From: Adonisia turfae CCMR0081
Lineage (GTDB): Bacteria; Cyanobacteriota; Cyanobacteriia; Phormidesmidales; Phormidesmidaceae
Length of the DNA stretch: 64,000 nucleotides
Direction: 5' to 3'
NCBI RefSeq assembly: GCF_011009555.1
Contig: NZ_QXHD01000004.1
Span: 1,339,910 to 1,403,909 of the forward strand
Of this stretch, positions 9,371 through 18,464 are shown in pieces; position 1 is the stretch's first letter; each line of letters opens with the position of its first letter. The position numbers were made by a program, and so were the translations under genes. The notes beneath the pieces were generated by a model. The model saw nothing but the letters and a program-made list of their open reading frames with translations, was not told the DNA's origin and ran no database searches.

Positions 9371-11011
9371 CTAACGCTTCTGAAATTTAGCAATCACAGG
9401 TGAACCCAATAATCGCGTTAACCCTAGCAGTCGGGGTGCTTGCTCTAATAAAGAAGAGACTTTTGGCTTCCCTAACGTACGATGAAGCACCATCGGCCAA
9501 AAGAATTGAGCATAGCGTTGACTTGGGTGCCAGCCGATAGACTCGCAGTGGTCAATAATTTCTTGTTCGTGATAACAAACAAAGGGACGGGTATTGCCTT
9601 CTAACCCTTTTTTGAATTTGAAGAGGGCGGGTGCGATCGCATTTACACTACGCACCGTCGGATAGTCCACAATAACAGCCTTACCAGCTACTCTGGTAAG
9701 CTCCCTGAGAAACTGCTGCCACTGGGTCACATGGGCTAAAAAGCGATAGCTAATCACCACATCAAAGGCATTATCTGAGTAAGGCATATCCAGCACATTA
9801 CCTACCTGAAAGGCGCACTGCCCCTGGTCAAGATAGGTCTGAATTCGGGCCTTACAGATCTCGGCACTCCCCAGCACAGTCACGTCATATCCTTGCTCTA
9901 TCAGGACTTTGGTCAACTGACCGTGGCCACCGCCCACATCTAGCACCTTCGCCCCTGGGTAAGCGGCCAACATTTTTAAGGTGGCCGCTTCTTGTACCTG
10001 TAATAGCCACTCACCAATGGCCCCAGCAAACCGAGAAGCATAGTCCTCAGAGGATGTTTCGATATCGGCAGTTTCAGGAAAACCGTCAGGAGCTAGCGTG
10101 TTTTGAATTGCCATGGGTGGGGGTGGAGATGGCTGGACTCTCCCCCTAAGGGGTACTCCCCTTAGGCCCCCCACCCTGAGAGCAATTTGATTGCGCATAA
10201 AGTGCCAGGGTGTCTCTAGGCTACCGTAGGGTTGCCAGCTCACCGCTGGATTGAGCAAACTCGATTTTATATAATGCCCCGGTTTGTGGCCATCAAATTC
10301 TCCCAATCGCATGAGACCATATCTACCTGGGCGAGAAACTTCTAAGTTCAAGGGCAACGGATCCGTACCTAGCAAAACGGGGCGTCCTTGCTGCTCTACT
10401 TGCGAGAAATACGGAGGCCTTAGCCAAAATTGAGGTCGCCCACTGTTATCTCCCAGAAATAGGGGGGATAGGGATTTCTGTTGGAGCAGATGGGTAATTA
10501 AATTTCCTCGTTTACCAACCCATTTGCCCACTCCCCAGGGCAGTACAGCAATGCCTCCAGCCGCTTGAATGGCTTCAATAGTGCCTTGGGTCGATAACCC
10601 ATCGGGGAAGGTGCGATCGCAAATTAACGCCGCCACTTCTAACTTTTCAGCCGTAACAATTTGTCGACCCGCCACCAGATAAAGGGTTCTACCTTGAGTA
10701 TCAGTAGCTCGCAAAGACAAGGTTTCTGCGGTCGGATGAAAGGTCCAGCGATGGGAAGATTCACCCACACGTGTCAAAAGGGCCTGAAACCAGTTGTGAG
10801 ATTTACTCTCTGTCAGCAAGAGCACACCAGTAGACCCAGCTTGATGCCCAGTCTGGCTATGGAAATTTTGCCAGGCTGAGTCTAGAAATGTATCGATATT
10901 AAAGCAGTCATAAATATGAACATGGGTGTCAATCAGAATAGGCTGACTGCTGGTTGAGGGGAAAGTTTGAGGGTTGGCTCTATTGACTTCAGCGTTGGTT
11001 AGAGAGGTCAT
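9371..11011 (-). CDS. fusion: PHP/amidohydrolase-like domain plus SAM methyltransferase
   Basis: The 546-residue frame holds two unrelated domains. Residues about 24-290 begin with ILIDTHVHIYDCF, the metal-binding DTHVH start of amidohydrolase/PHP-like proteins. Residues about 300-546 form a class I methyltransferase with the SAM motif VLDVGGGHGQLTKVL and the post-I region VVISYRFLAHVTQW. The methyltransferase part has its own Met (MAIQNTLAPDG) just after a 62-bp palindromic element at 10115-10176, which encodes a Gly/Arg/Pro-rich linker in frame. The two halves may therefore once have been separate genes joined by insertion of this element. It lies in the glycan locus. The hydrolase substrate and methyl acceptor are unknown. 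Confidence 0.75.
   Translation of the reverse strand: MTSLTNAEVNRANPQTFPSTSSQPILIDTHVHIYDCFNIDTFLDSAWQNFHSQTGHQAGSTGVLLLTESKSHNWFQALLTRVGESSHRWTFHPTAETLSLRATDTQGRTLYLVAGRQIVTAEKLEVAALICDRTFPDGLSTQGTIEAIQAAGGIAVLPWGVGKWVGKRGNLITHLLQQKSLSPLFLGDNSGRPQFWLRPPYFSQVEQQGRPVLLGTDPLPLNLEVSRPGRYGLMRLGEFDGHKPGHYIKSSLLNPAVSWQPYGSLETPWHFMRNQIALRVGGLRGVPLRGRVQPSPPPPMAIQNTLAPDGFPETADIETSSEDYASRFAGAIGEWLLQVQEAATLKMLAAYPGAKVLDVGGGHGQLTKVLIEQGYDVTVLGSAEICKARIQTYLDQGQCAFQVGNVLDMPYSDNAFDVVISYRFLAHVTQWQQFLRELTRVAGKAVIVDYPTVRSVNAIAPALFKFKKGLEGNTRPFVCYHEQEIIDHCESIGWHPSQRYAQFFWPMVLHRTLGKPKVSSLLEQAPRLLGLTRLLGSPVIAKFQKR
10115..10176. repeat. 62-bp palindromic (REP/MITE-like) element inside a coding frame
   Basis: Nested inverted repeats are visible. 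The outer arms are GGGTGGGGG (10115-10123) and CCCCCACCC (10168-10176). The inner arms are CCTAAGGGG (10145-10153) and CCCCTTAGG (10158-10166) around the loop TACT. The element sits exactly at the junction of the two domains of the surrounding fusion gene and is read through in frame on the minus strand. Small palindromic elements of this type are common in cyanobacterial genomes. I cannot check its copy number here. Confidence 0.7.
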
Positions 11012-11070
11012 AGGATTAATCAGTGCTCAGAAGGATTTGGCTGTTCTAGCTCAATCGCATCATGTAATAG

Positions 11071-11613
11071 TTACTGTTCAAGGCGTGACGTCTTATGTTT
11101 TTGTTGCTGCCTAAATGATTTCCACTGAGATAATCCCCACAATAAAAGAACCGTATAGGTAAGCTCAAACGTCAGAAAGAAGAGGTGGATGGAATTGAAT
11201 AGACCATGGGAATGGTGCACCGCTGGAAACAAAGGGACGGCGGACTGAAACATCTGATCACTAACAGGCCACAGCAACGGGATACCTGAGCCTCCTTGGG
11301 TAAAAAAATCTAGAACCAGGTGAGAACAGTAGATAACCAGGGTGAGGGCAAAGATTCTGAGGTGCTTAATAGCAGTTCTATTGCTGGCTAATTTGCTCAC
11401 CATCAAGCTAAATATAAGCGCAAAGATCAGACTGTGGGTAAAGCCGCGATGGGTATTGATCCCAGCCACAATTTTGGGCAGAAAATCAAAATCTGCTGCG
11501 ATCGCAACAAAGACCGCATATAACGCCAGGGGTAAAACGCTATGAACTTTAGGAAACTCCAGCCCTCTGGCGATGGCATAACCAGAGACGGAATGGGCAA
11601 TAGGAGATGGCAT
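11071..11613 (-). CDS. YdjM-like membrane-bound metal-dependent hydrolase
   Basis: The 180-residue protein matches the YdjM/LexA-regulated membrane hydrolase family. It starts MPSPIAHSVSGY and has four or five membrane helices. Its conserved polar motifs lie in order: AADFDFLP, NTHRGFTHS, CSHLVLDFFT and the C-terminal HHSHG. These His/Asp residues are the presumed metal ligands. The substrate is unknown for the family. It stands between the methyltransferase fusion and the GlpD-like gene on the same strand and may contribute to envelope lipid or glycan turnover. That is context only. Confidence 0.85.
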   Translation of the reverse strand: MPSPIAHSVSGYAIARGLEFPKVHSVLPLALYAVFVAIAADFDFLPKIVAGINTHRGFTHSLIFALIFSLMVSKLASNRTAIKHLRIFALTLVIYCSHLVLDFFTQGGSGIPLLWPVSDQMFQSAVPLFPAVHHSHGLFNSIHLFFLTFELTYTVLLLWGLSQWKSFRQQQKHKTSRLEQ

Positions 11614-11665
11614 AGGTTAGTTAAATAAAAGATAAATAAAGCAACAGATCAGGTTTTGAACACAG

Positions 11666-13327
11666 CTACACGGTGACAACATCTCGACTAGACGTTTTAT
11701 CTCCAGACATTAGACCTTCGATTTCTGCTTGGGTTTGAGCATAGCTCCAACCTAGCTCTTGAGCCATCGTTTCTCCACAAAGGCGAATCATGGCATCACT
11801 AGGGACACCAGCCGATCCCAGATCAGTGCGGCGGAAAATCACATCCTTTAATGTTTGAGCCATTTCTGTCTGTACGGCATGACGAACTTGAGCGACAATC
11901 GCTTGGGTTGAGTCTGCGCTTTGACCTCTAAAGATATCCGAGTAAACACAACCATAGTTGTAGACAAGATGCCGCACTTCAGAGGGATTTAGCTGACTAT
12001 GGTCTTGTTCAAGAATCTGTTGAATAAAGTCTTCAATATTTTCAATGGATCCACCTACCAGTGTTGTACTGGCTGAACGTGAGGGTGGGGGTGTCTGCTC
12101 CCAGGTACGGAATAAATAATCCACAACCTTTTGGGCTACGTCTCGTGAGGTGGTGTATTTAACACCGGTCACCGATAACAGGCCTCCATAGCCCTCAGCG
12201 GCATGGTCCCGAATACAGTAGCGTTTTGCCAGCCGAGGTTCACCACTGCTAGAAAGGCCTATTTGTGGCAGTAACCCACCATGGACAAAGGCCACATCCT
12301 CTCTAGTCAGTTGAGCAGGTCGGTAGGCTTGGTTAATCTGTCGCAGCAGGCTTTGGATTTCCGCTTCGTCCACATGCCAACTATCGGGTGACTCGTCACA
12401 TACACTGTATAGTGTGCCGATCATGGATGTGCCACGCCAAGGTGCTACAAATAGCATCCGAGATTTTTGCTGTGTCTTTTGGGTACCCATGCCTTCAGGT
12501 AAACTTTGCAAGGCAATGGCGTAGGGCGTCTTCAACAGCGGTCGACGCAGCACCACATTCCAAGCCTTAGCAAATGCCTGGGTAGATGGAGGCTTAGGCA
12601 ATCGTGCTAAGACCTGGTTCAGCCAAGGTCCGCTGGTATTGATAACGGCTTTGGCTCGAACATCAAATGATTCATGGGTGAACGCATCTTGAGCAACAAT
12701 GCCTTGAATCCGATCCCCGGTCTGTAAAAAATCCGTTGCTTTGACATAGTTCGCAACAGTGGCCCCTTGCTGAACGGCTGATTGGATAAAAGCTAATGTC
12801 AAGCGTTCAGAATTATAAACTTGGGCATCGTGGAAGGTGGCTGCGCCCGTTAATCCCTGTGTTGTAATCTCGGGTACTTGTTGCTGACACCATTGCCGAG
12901 AAAGAACCCGACCCGGAGGGATATGCTTTTGGGGATCGCTCAAGTGTTGGTTGCGATCGCAACTAATTAAATCATTGAGCTTCAATGCAACAACCATGGC
13001 CTCTTTCCCCTTCAGACCATGCCCATAGGTAGGCACTAAAATCGGCAAGGGATGAACCAAATGGGGGGCAATACGCATCAACGTCTGCCGTTCTCGAATA
13101 GATTGCCGCATGCGTCTAAAATCAGCAGTTTGCAAATAGCGCAATCCACCATGAATGATCTTTAGACTGTTGGCCGATGTGGCTGCCCCAAAATCAGACT
13201 TGTCAATTAAAGCAACTGACAAACCCCGCAATGTGGCCTCCCAAGCAACACAGGCACCCTGAATTCCACCCCCGAGAACCAAAAGATCAAACGATTGATT
13301 GGATAATGCCTGTAAGTTTCTCTGCAT
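11666..13327 (-). CDS. glpD: glycerol-3-phosphate dehydrogenase/oxidase (GlpD/GlpA family)
   Basis: The 553-residue protein begins with an FAD-binding GGGIQGACVAWEA motif (about residues 18-30) and SLKIIHGGLRYLQ, the conserved substrate-side motif of FAD-dependent glycerol-3-phosphate dehydrogenases. A C-terminal DAO_C-like domain follows (about 410-545, with DVIFRRTDLGSAG). It oxidises glycerol-3-phosphate to dihydroxyacetone phosphate at the membrane, passing electrons to quinone or oxygen. In this setting it may feed glycerol-phosphate metabolism for lipids or glycans. Length is normal for the family. A closely related specificity cannot be excluded. Confidence 0.85.
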   Translation of the reverse strand: MQRNLQALSNQSFDLLVLGGGIQGACVAWEATLRGLSVALIDKSDFGAATSANSLKIIHGGLRYLQTADFRRMRQSIRERQTLMRIAPHLVHPLPILVPTYGHGLKGKEAMVVALKLNDLISCDRNQHLSDPQKHIPPGRVLSRQWCQQQVPEITTQGLTGAATFHDAQVYNSERLTLAFIQSAVQQGATVANYVKATDFLQTGDRIQGIVAQDAFTHESFDVRAKAVINTSGPWLNQVLARLPKPPSTQAFAKAWNVVLRRPLLKTPYAIALQSLPEGMGTQKTQQKSRMLFVAPWRGTSMIGTLYSVCDESPDSWHVDEAEIQSLLRQINQAYRPAQLTREDVAFVHGGLLPQIGLSSSGEPRLAKRYCIRDHAAEGYGGLLSVTGVKYTTSRDVAQKVVDYLFRTWEQTPPPSRSASTTLVGGSIENIEDFIQQILEQDHSQLNPSEVRHLVYNYGCVYSDIFRGQSADSTQAIVAQVRHAVQTEMAQTLKDVIFRRTDLGSAGVPSDAMIRLCGETMAQELGWSYAQTQAEIEGLMSGDKTSSRDVVTV

Positions 13328-13396
13328 AATTGTGCCCGTGCTGCTGTGAGCCTCAAATCAACCCATTTGAGTCACTAACTAGAGACCTTCTTTACC

Positions 13397-13440
13397 AGAA
13401 AGCCTCTTACCAGAAGAGACCCTCTGATAAGAGGCTTTCT
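13397..13440 (-). terminator. terminator-like hairpin after the broken GT4 gene
   Basis: A perfect 13-bp stem, AGAAAGCCTCTTA (13397-13409) / TAAGAGGCTTTCT (13428-13440), has an 18-nt loop and overlaps the stop codon of the GT4 gene. The arms carry the AAGCCTC/GAGGCTT pattern common in bacterial terminators, but no clear U-run follows. It separates the GT4 fragment from the downstream glpD-like gene on the same strand. Confidence 0.55.
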
Positions 13441-14111
13441 TAGTAGCTATTGGAAAGATTAGAGGGTTGAATTTCACCTAATAATTGAGTCTGCAGCCAG
13501 TCATATAGCCCAGTCAATTTATCGGAAAATGCCTCATAGGTATGTTGCTTCGCAATTAGCGCTTGAGCTTCAACTCCCAGCTGCTCCCTCAAATCTTGAT
13601 CTTGCATCAAGTGCAACATTCCTTGGGAAAAGTCCTGGGCTTCAGGCGCTGCAAGTCTAGCCACCTGATGGTTAAGCACCTGAGTATGGGTGGGTAAATT
13701 AGTCGCCAATAAAGCCTTACCGCTATCCAGGTAGGAATATAACTTCATAGGCGTATTATTACCCTGGGTACGGGGAGAAACCAGAATATCAGCCTGAGCT
13801 AAGTAGTACGCCAAATCTTCTACGGGGCGCTTACCAATAAAGTGTACGCAAGCGTCAATCCCTAACTGTCGAGCATATTGCTGATAGTGCTCAATGTGCT
13901 CAGATACGCCACCAATAACGACCAGATGAACTGCATCCATCTGCGCCATAGCCAGCTTAAAGCTATCTAAAAGTAAATTGATCCCCTGATATCGCTCCAG
14001 GTTGCCCACGTACATTAACAGGGGGCCTGTGATTTTATAGGTCTTTCTTAACTGAGTTAACTGCATTGGTAAATCCCCTTTTTTGATAGAAGCAAACACA
14101 AGCAAACACAA
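13440..14111 (-). CDS. GT4 glycosyltransferase, C-terminal half (broken gene)
   Basis: The frame encodes the nucleotide-sugar-binding half of a GT-B glycosyltransferase: GPLLMYVGNLERYQGINLLLD near the start, then VSPRTQGNNTPMKLYSYLDSGKALLATN, the donor-site region. It has no good start. It opens with a TTG inside a 10-bp tandem repeat, and the first Met (MQLTQL) is about 15 codons in. It is in the same frame as the N-terminal half immediately upstream and separated from it only by TAG (14133-14135) and a TGA two codons on. This looks like one pseudogenised or stop-interrupted GT4 gene rather than two real genes. Confidence 0.7.
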   Translation of the reverse strand: MCLLVFASIKKGDLPMQLTQLRKTYKITGPLLMYVGNLERYQGINLLLDSFKLAMAQMDAVHLVVIGGVSEHIEHYQQYARQLGIDACVHFIGKRPVEDLAYYLAQADILVSPRTQGNNTPMKLYSYLDSGKALLATNLPTHTQVLNHQVARLAAPEAQDFSQGMLHLMQDQDLREQLGVEAQALIAKQHTYEAFSDKLTGLYDWLQTQLLGEIQPSNLSNSY

Positions 14112-14127
14112 GCAAACACAAGCAAAT
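14091..14127. repeat. 10-bp tandem repeat, 3.7 copies
   Basis: The unit AGCAAACACA is repeated three times exactly, with a fourth partial copy (AGCAAAT). It lies in the middle of the broken GT4 gene, directly after two in-frame stop codons as read on the minus strand. A 10-bp unit shifts the frame with every copy gained or lost. With the present number the two gene halves are in the same frame. Confidence 0.9.
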
Positions 14128-14132
14128 CAGCT

Positions 14133-14705
14133 CTAGCGAGACTGATGTAGCAGTGAAATATCAGGAATTACAACAACTTTCTTGTTCGGGCTGTAGCGCT
14201 GCACCTCAGTAGCCAATGCCCGACAAACAGGAATAACAGCCTCTGCATTTTTCACAGCCGTCCCCTCAAATGCACGTAGCAAGGTCTGGAAAAACCGTAA
14301 CCTAGGGTACTTATCAATTAGCTGACCTACAAGGGAGGAATCCATATCGTAAACGTACGGAATACCAAAGACTTTCTTTATAAATAACGCAATAAAAACA
14401 GCTTCTTCACCCGCATGGACAAGGTCATAGCGCCCAGTCCTAGCCAATTTAACTGCCTTAATGAATACAAAAACGTCGCAGAGTAACTTTTTTCCAGAAA
14501 ATCCAGGACGAATATTTCGAGTGAACCTGAATGATGGGGTGCGATGGATTCTCACATTTGTGTAGTACACATCCTTGCCTTCGGCAAATGTAATAACATC
14601 AATGTTTTCACCACGACTTGAGAGAACTCTCAGCACAAGGTCAACTGCGATAGGGGTACCCCTTGCCTGGTAAAAGGGATGTGGAGCAAGCATCAAGATG
14701 TTCAT
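14133..14705 (-). CDS. GT4 glycosyltransferase, N-terminal half (broken gene)
   Basis: The chosen start, MNILMLAPHPFYQARGTP, is the classic N-terminus of GT4 enzymes. The frame is open 21 codons further upstream (to 14768), but that part looks non-coding. The fragment covers the acceptor-binding Rossmann domain (VHAGEEAVFIALFIKKVFGIPYVYDMDSS) and ends at PDISLLHQSR with a TAG stop where the interdomain linker should continue. The C-terminal half follows in the same frame. A complete enzyme would add a sugar to the lipid-linked glycan of this locus, but the present gene is probably inactive unless the stops are read through. Confidence 0.7.
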   Translation of the reverse strand: MNILMLAPHPFYQARGTPIAVDLVLRVLSSRGENIDVITFAEGKDVYYTNVRIHRTPSFRFTRNIRPGFSGKKLLCDVFVFIKAVKLARTGRYDLVHAGEEAVFIALFIKKVFGIPYVYDMDSSLVGQLIDKYPRLRFFQTLLRAFEGTAVKNAEAVIPVCRALATEVQRYSPNKKVVVIPDISLLHQSR

Positions 14706-15222
14706 CGAAACTCTTCTATGCTCGAATGTTGTTAAAAACGGACAATCACACCGAAAACACAAAACCAAAATAAGCCCTACGAGTTATGACCTCACTAGGG
14801 ACTAATTTTTAACGTTTCTATTATGCTGTTACGTAAAAATGGATACAGACAATCAAGAGGACTAAGTCCGCTGGATATTGAATCCATTACTTAACAACAT
14901 TTCCAACAAGAAGCTAGAACCCAATTGGAAAAAGTTGGTACTGCCTACAGCTCCTAAAGTCTAGGATGGTACTCCTACTTTACGGACCCTCGTAAATTTT
15001 CGGATATGTAACCACGAATATATCCATATATACGTAGTTTTTTCAATAGCTGGATAGGCTTCATTTATGTAATATCTATATTTTGAAGACCTGATTAAAG
15101 ATTGTGTGAGCTTGGTTCAATTAAGTGAATAAGCTTGCATACTTCTAACTTGGTTTGCCCTACAGCTTGCTCGCTATGATTGATCCTATGATGGTTAGGC
15201 CAACATAGCCACCTGGAGCTCC
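14706..15222. other. AT-rich divergent intergenic region
   Basis: About 500 bp between the minus-strand glycosyltransferase and plus-strand dnaG. It should hold divergent promoters. I saw no RNA gene, strong hairpin or further coding frame. Confidence 0.5.
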
Positions 15223-17172
15223 ATGGGTTCTCCCCGCATACACCCAGATACCATCGATGATGTGCGCCAGCGAGTGGACATCGTTGATGTGGTGTCCGAA
15301 CATGTGGTGCTCAAAAAGCAAGGCAAAGACTTTACGGGCCTCTGTCCGTTTCATGATGATAAGTCCCCTAGTTTCAGTGTCAGTCCTTCGAAACAGTTTT
15401 ATTACTGTTTTAGCTGTGGCGCTGGGGGAAATGCTTTCAAGTTTTTGATGGAATTGGGGCAGCAATCGTTTGCGGAAGTCGTCTTGGACCTGGCGCGACG
15501 GTATCAGGTCCCTGTCAAAACCTTAGAACCTGCCAAACAACAAGAGTATCAACGCAAAGTCACCCTGCGGGAACAGCTGTTTGAAATTCTGACAGTGACC
15601 GCTAAATTTTACGAACACGCCCTATATCAGAGTGCTGGGCAGGAGGCATTGGCCTATTTGCGATCGCAACGCCAATTTAGTGATGACATTCTCAAGCACT
15701 TCACCTTTGGCTATGCCCCCGATGGCTGGCAACCCCTCTATGGTTATCTGGTGGAACAAAAAAACTATTCAGTCAAACTGGTGGAACAGGCCGGTCTGAT
15801 TTTACCTAATAAAAAAGGTACGGGTTACTATGACCGTTTTCGCAATCGGGTCATGGTCCCCATCCATGATCCCAACGGACGCATTATTGGTTTTGGGGGG
15901 CGCTGTCTTGGGGATGAAAAACCCAAGTACTTAAACTCACCGGAGACCGAGCTGTTTGATAAGAGTAAAACTCTGTACGGGTTGGATAAGGCAAAAGGTG
16001 CGATCGCAAAGCAAGACCGCGCCATTGTTGTCGAAGGCTATTTCGATGTGGTTGCCCTCCACGCGGCAGGGATCACGAATACTGTGGCCTCTTTGGGGAC
16101 TGCCCTTAATGCCGGACAGGTGAGACAGTTACTGCGCTACACCGAATCAAAGCAAATCATTTTTAATTTTGATGCTGATGCTGCCGGGGTTAAGGCAGCA
16201 CAGCGAGCGATTGGTGAAGTTACTGAAATGGCTCACCGAGGTGACGTGCAGCTACGAATTCTCAACATTCCTGACGGCAAGGACCCCGATGACTACCTGA
16301 AAACCCATGTCGCTGATGAATACAATGCCTTAGTTGATGCCGCTCCGCTGTGGCTCGACTGGCAAATCCAACAAACCCTACAAAATGTAAACCTGAAACA
16401 GGCCGACCAGTTTCAAAAAGCATCCCAGGATATCGTCAAACTGCTGGCCGACATTGCCAATGCCGATACTCGCACCCACTATATTCGCCACTGCGCCGAA
16501 ATCTTTAGCCAGGGTGATGCGCGACTAGTGCCCCTGCTGGCCGAAAACTTTTTAGCCCAGGTACGCCGTCAGCGACGCTCCCCAGACGACGCACCTCAAA
16601 AGTTTAAAGTCGCCATTAAAAAGAGTGCGCTGGAAGAAGCAGAAGGGTGGCTTTTACGGGTCTACATTCACATGCCGAAAAATCGCCAAGCGGTTAAACA
16701 GGCTCTGGAAGAACGGGATTTGCAACTGAGTTTTTCCCATCATCGTGCCCTCTGGCGCATGATGATGCAGTGGCAGACCGCCGATGAGGCGCAACCTGAC
16801 ACATCTCCCATGCGCCTACTGGAGCAGCTCCGCAATTTAGCCTCAGAATCCACCGGCCCCCTTTCCCAGGTCCATCACCTGCTTTATCTCGATGAAAAGA
16901 CGCAGCGTGATATTCTCCGTGCCCCCCTAATTATTCGAGCATCCGTAGCCTGCATGGAGAAGACCCTATGCGAAAAGCGATATCGTTACTTTCTAAAACT
17001 GTGGGAAGAAACTGACTTAGAAACTCAGCCTGATGAATGCGCCTACTATCAAAAGCAAAGCTATGCCGAGAAAAAGCGGATCGCTGAACTAGAGCAAGAG
17101 CGGCAGGTCGCTTTTGAAGATTTGGCCAGCTTACCCTGGGTTGGTGAATTTTATGGTCAGTTGGATGGATAA
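15223..17172 (+). CDS. dnaG: DNA primase DnaG
   Basis: The 649-residue protein has the full primase layout. A CHC2 zinc finger comes first (CPFHDDKSPSF with the Cys pair CFSCGAGG, residues about 41-67). The RNA-polymerase domain and TOPRIM follow (VVEGYFDVVALHAAG, then FNFDADAAGVKAAQRA). A C-terminal helical region for helicase contact completes it. It makes RNA primers for lagging-strand synthesis at the replication fork. Length and motifs are normal for cyanobacterial DnaG. It is transcribed alone, convergent with the peptidase gene that ends 34 bp downstream. Confidence 0.97.
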   Translation: MGSPRIHPDTIDDVRQRVDIVDVVSEHVVLKKQGKDFTGLCPFHDDKSPSFSVSPSKQFYYCFSCGAGGNAFKFLMELGQQSFAEVVLDLARRYQVPVKTLEPAKQQEYQRKVTLREQLFEILTVTAKFYEHALYQSAGQEALAYLRSQRQFSDDILKHFTFGYAPDGWQPLYGYLVEQKNYSVKLVEQAGLILPNKKGTGYYDRFRNRVMVPIHDPNGRIIGFGGRCLGDEKPKYLNSPETELFDKSKTLYGLDKAKGAIAKQDRAIVVEGYFDVVALHAAGITNTVASLGTALNAGQVRQLLRYTESKQIIFNFDADAAGVKAAQRAIGEVTEMAHRGDVQLRILNIPDGKDPDDYLKTHVADEYNALVDAAPLWLDWQIQQTLQNVNLKQADQFQKASQDIVKLLADIANADTRTHYIRHCAEIFSQGDARLVPLLAENFLAQVRRQRRSPDDAPQKFKVAIKKSALEEAEGWLLRVYIHMPKNRQAVKQALEERDLQLSFSHHRALWRMMMQWQTADEAQPDTSPMRLLEQLRNLASESTGPLSQVHHLLYLDEKTQRDILRAPLIIRASVACMEKTLCEKRYRYFLKLWEETDLETQPDECAYYQKQSYAEKKRIAELEQERQVAFEDLASLPWVGEFYGQLDG

Positions 17173-17205
17173 GCGGTGATCGAGCTGCAACGGTAGCCAT
17201 AATTA

Positions 17206-18390
17206 TTACGCACGGCTCCCTTTGAATAGACGCCCCCAACCACTACCAGGGCCTTCAACCTCAAAACGAGCACCTAAATTTTTATAGCTGTAGTGGCGAT
17301 AGGACCCATCGGTCGAACCAGGATAGCCACCGTTCACCAAGTCCATCTCTCCATAGGGGTCGTGGATAAACATGCCACTGTCGTCGTAGCCCACTGCCAA
17401 AATCATGTGACCACCACCACGGGGGCTACTGACAGGCCCCTTGTGCAACACACCTAAAACGACCGGACGACCTGCATCAAGTTCTTTTTTGACATCATTC
17501 ATCGAAAGCGTAGTGTGCCATGCCGACTCCACCCCCAGGCTTGACAGTGCTCTAGTCTGAGCGCCATGGTCCGTAGTGTCTCCGTAGGTTTCTACTTTAG
17601 GTAAGTAGAAATTGAGGTCTGCATTTTGGTCTTCGCCACATTCTTCCCAGAGGGCCGTTTTCATGTAGAGTGCGCCCATCCAACAGCTGGCGGTATTACA
17701 CGTCCGATGCGCTTGGGCCGCGTTGTCACGCTGGGAAAAGTACATGACCGGCAGCTTTTTACCTTTCTTGGCAGGCTTAGGGGCGGGTTTTGCGGGTGCA
17801 GGCTTTGCGGGTGCTTTGGCGGGGGCAGGCTGGGTACTCTTAGTCGCTGACGCTTTAGCTGCTACTGGAGCCGTTGCATTAACCTTCACTAGCCCCTGTT
17901 GCTGCAAGCGCTTCAAAATTCCGGCTGCCCCCATTTCAGGGGTCTTCTTTGCCAGGACATTGGTGCTGCCCCACACCCAAGTGGACTGGTTACCTGAACC
18001 ATCTTGAAAGCCATTCCAAAGGTCAAATCCCCAGAGATAGGCAGCTACAGTGCGGGTAGTTGCTTGGTGATATTTTTTGTCAATGAGAACTTCTGCCACT
18101 TTCTTTTCAAAGAGGGCAGGCTCGCGGAAATTCCATTCTTTGTAATGCAAAATGCCAGCAAACCACCAGGGCACAGTGGTTGATTTTTCCACAGCATCAT
18201 AGTGCGATCGCAAAGCCACCAATCGATTAGTCACCCCCTGCGCTAACCCTAAAGACTCTGACCGTACTGTGCATCGGTCAAACGCTTGTTGATACTCTGC
18301 ATAAAGGTCCGCTTTTAGTTTTTGACTCATGATGCGCTGTCTAGCCAGGGGATTTTGTGCCATATTACCCAGTTCTCTGGCGATTTTCAT
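17206..18390 (-). CDS. lysozyme-like domain fused to C39-type cysteine peptidase
   Basis: The 394-residue protein has three parts. An N-terminal region of about 180 residues contains VPWWFAGILHYKEWNF, recalling the active-site region of phage-type lysozyme/muramidase proteins that begin PWWFIxxIHxLE. A flexible linker rich in Ala, Pro and Lys follows (about 185-220). A C-terminal papain-like C39_2 peptidase domain comes last, with a Cys in TCNTASCWMGA, the His of GGGHMILAVGYD and Asp of FIHDPYG. No signal peptide is visible. Cell-wall cleavage (glycan plus peptide) is a reasonable inference, either as an autolysin or as a phage-derived endolysin, but neither activity can be proven from sequence. 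Confidence 0.7.
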   Translation of the reverse strand: MKIARELGNMAQNPLARQRIMSQKLKADLYAEYQQAFDRCTVRSESLGLAQGVTNRLVALRSHYDAVEKSTTVPWWFAGILHYKEWNFREPALFEKKVAEVLIDKKYHQATTRTVAAYLWGFDLWNGFQDGSGNQSTWVWGSTNVLAKKTPEMGAAGILKRLQQQGLVKVNATAPVAAKASATKSTQPAPAKAPAKPAPAKPAPKPAKKGKKLPVMYFSQRDNAAQAHRTCNTASCWMGALYMKTALWEECGEDQNADLNFYLPKVETYGDTTDHGAQTRALSSLGVESAWHTTLSMNDVKKELDAGRPVVLGVLHKGPVSSPRGGGHMILAVGYDDSGMFIHDPYGEMDLVNGGYPGSTDGSYRHYSYKNLGARFEVEGPGSGWGRLFKGSRA

Positions 18391-18464
18391 CGGTAGTTAG
18401 CAGTACTTGATTTTATGCTGACAGCCCAGGGCAATCTAGCTCGAAGGCTTAAACAAGAACGGCT

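Noticed and set aside
14091..14127. Short CRISPR-like array
   Set aside because: The 10-bp units are contiguous with no spacers. It is a simple tandem repeat.
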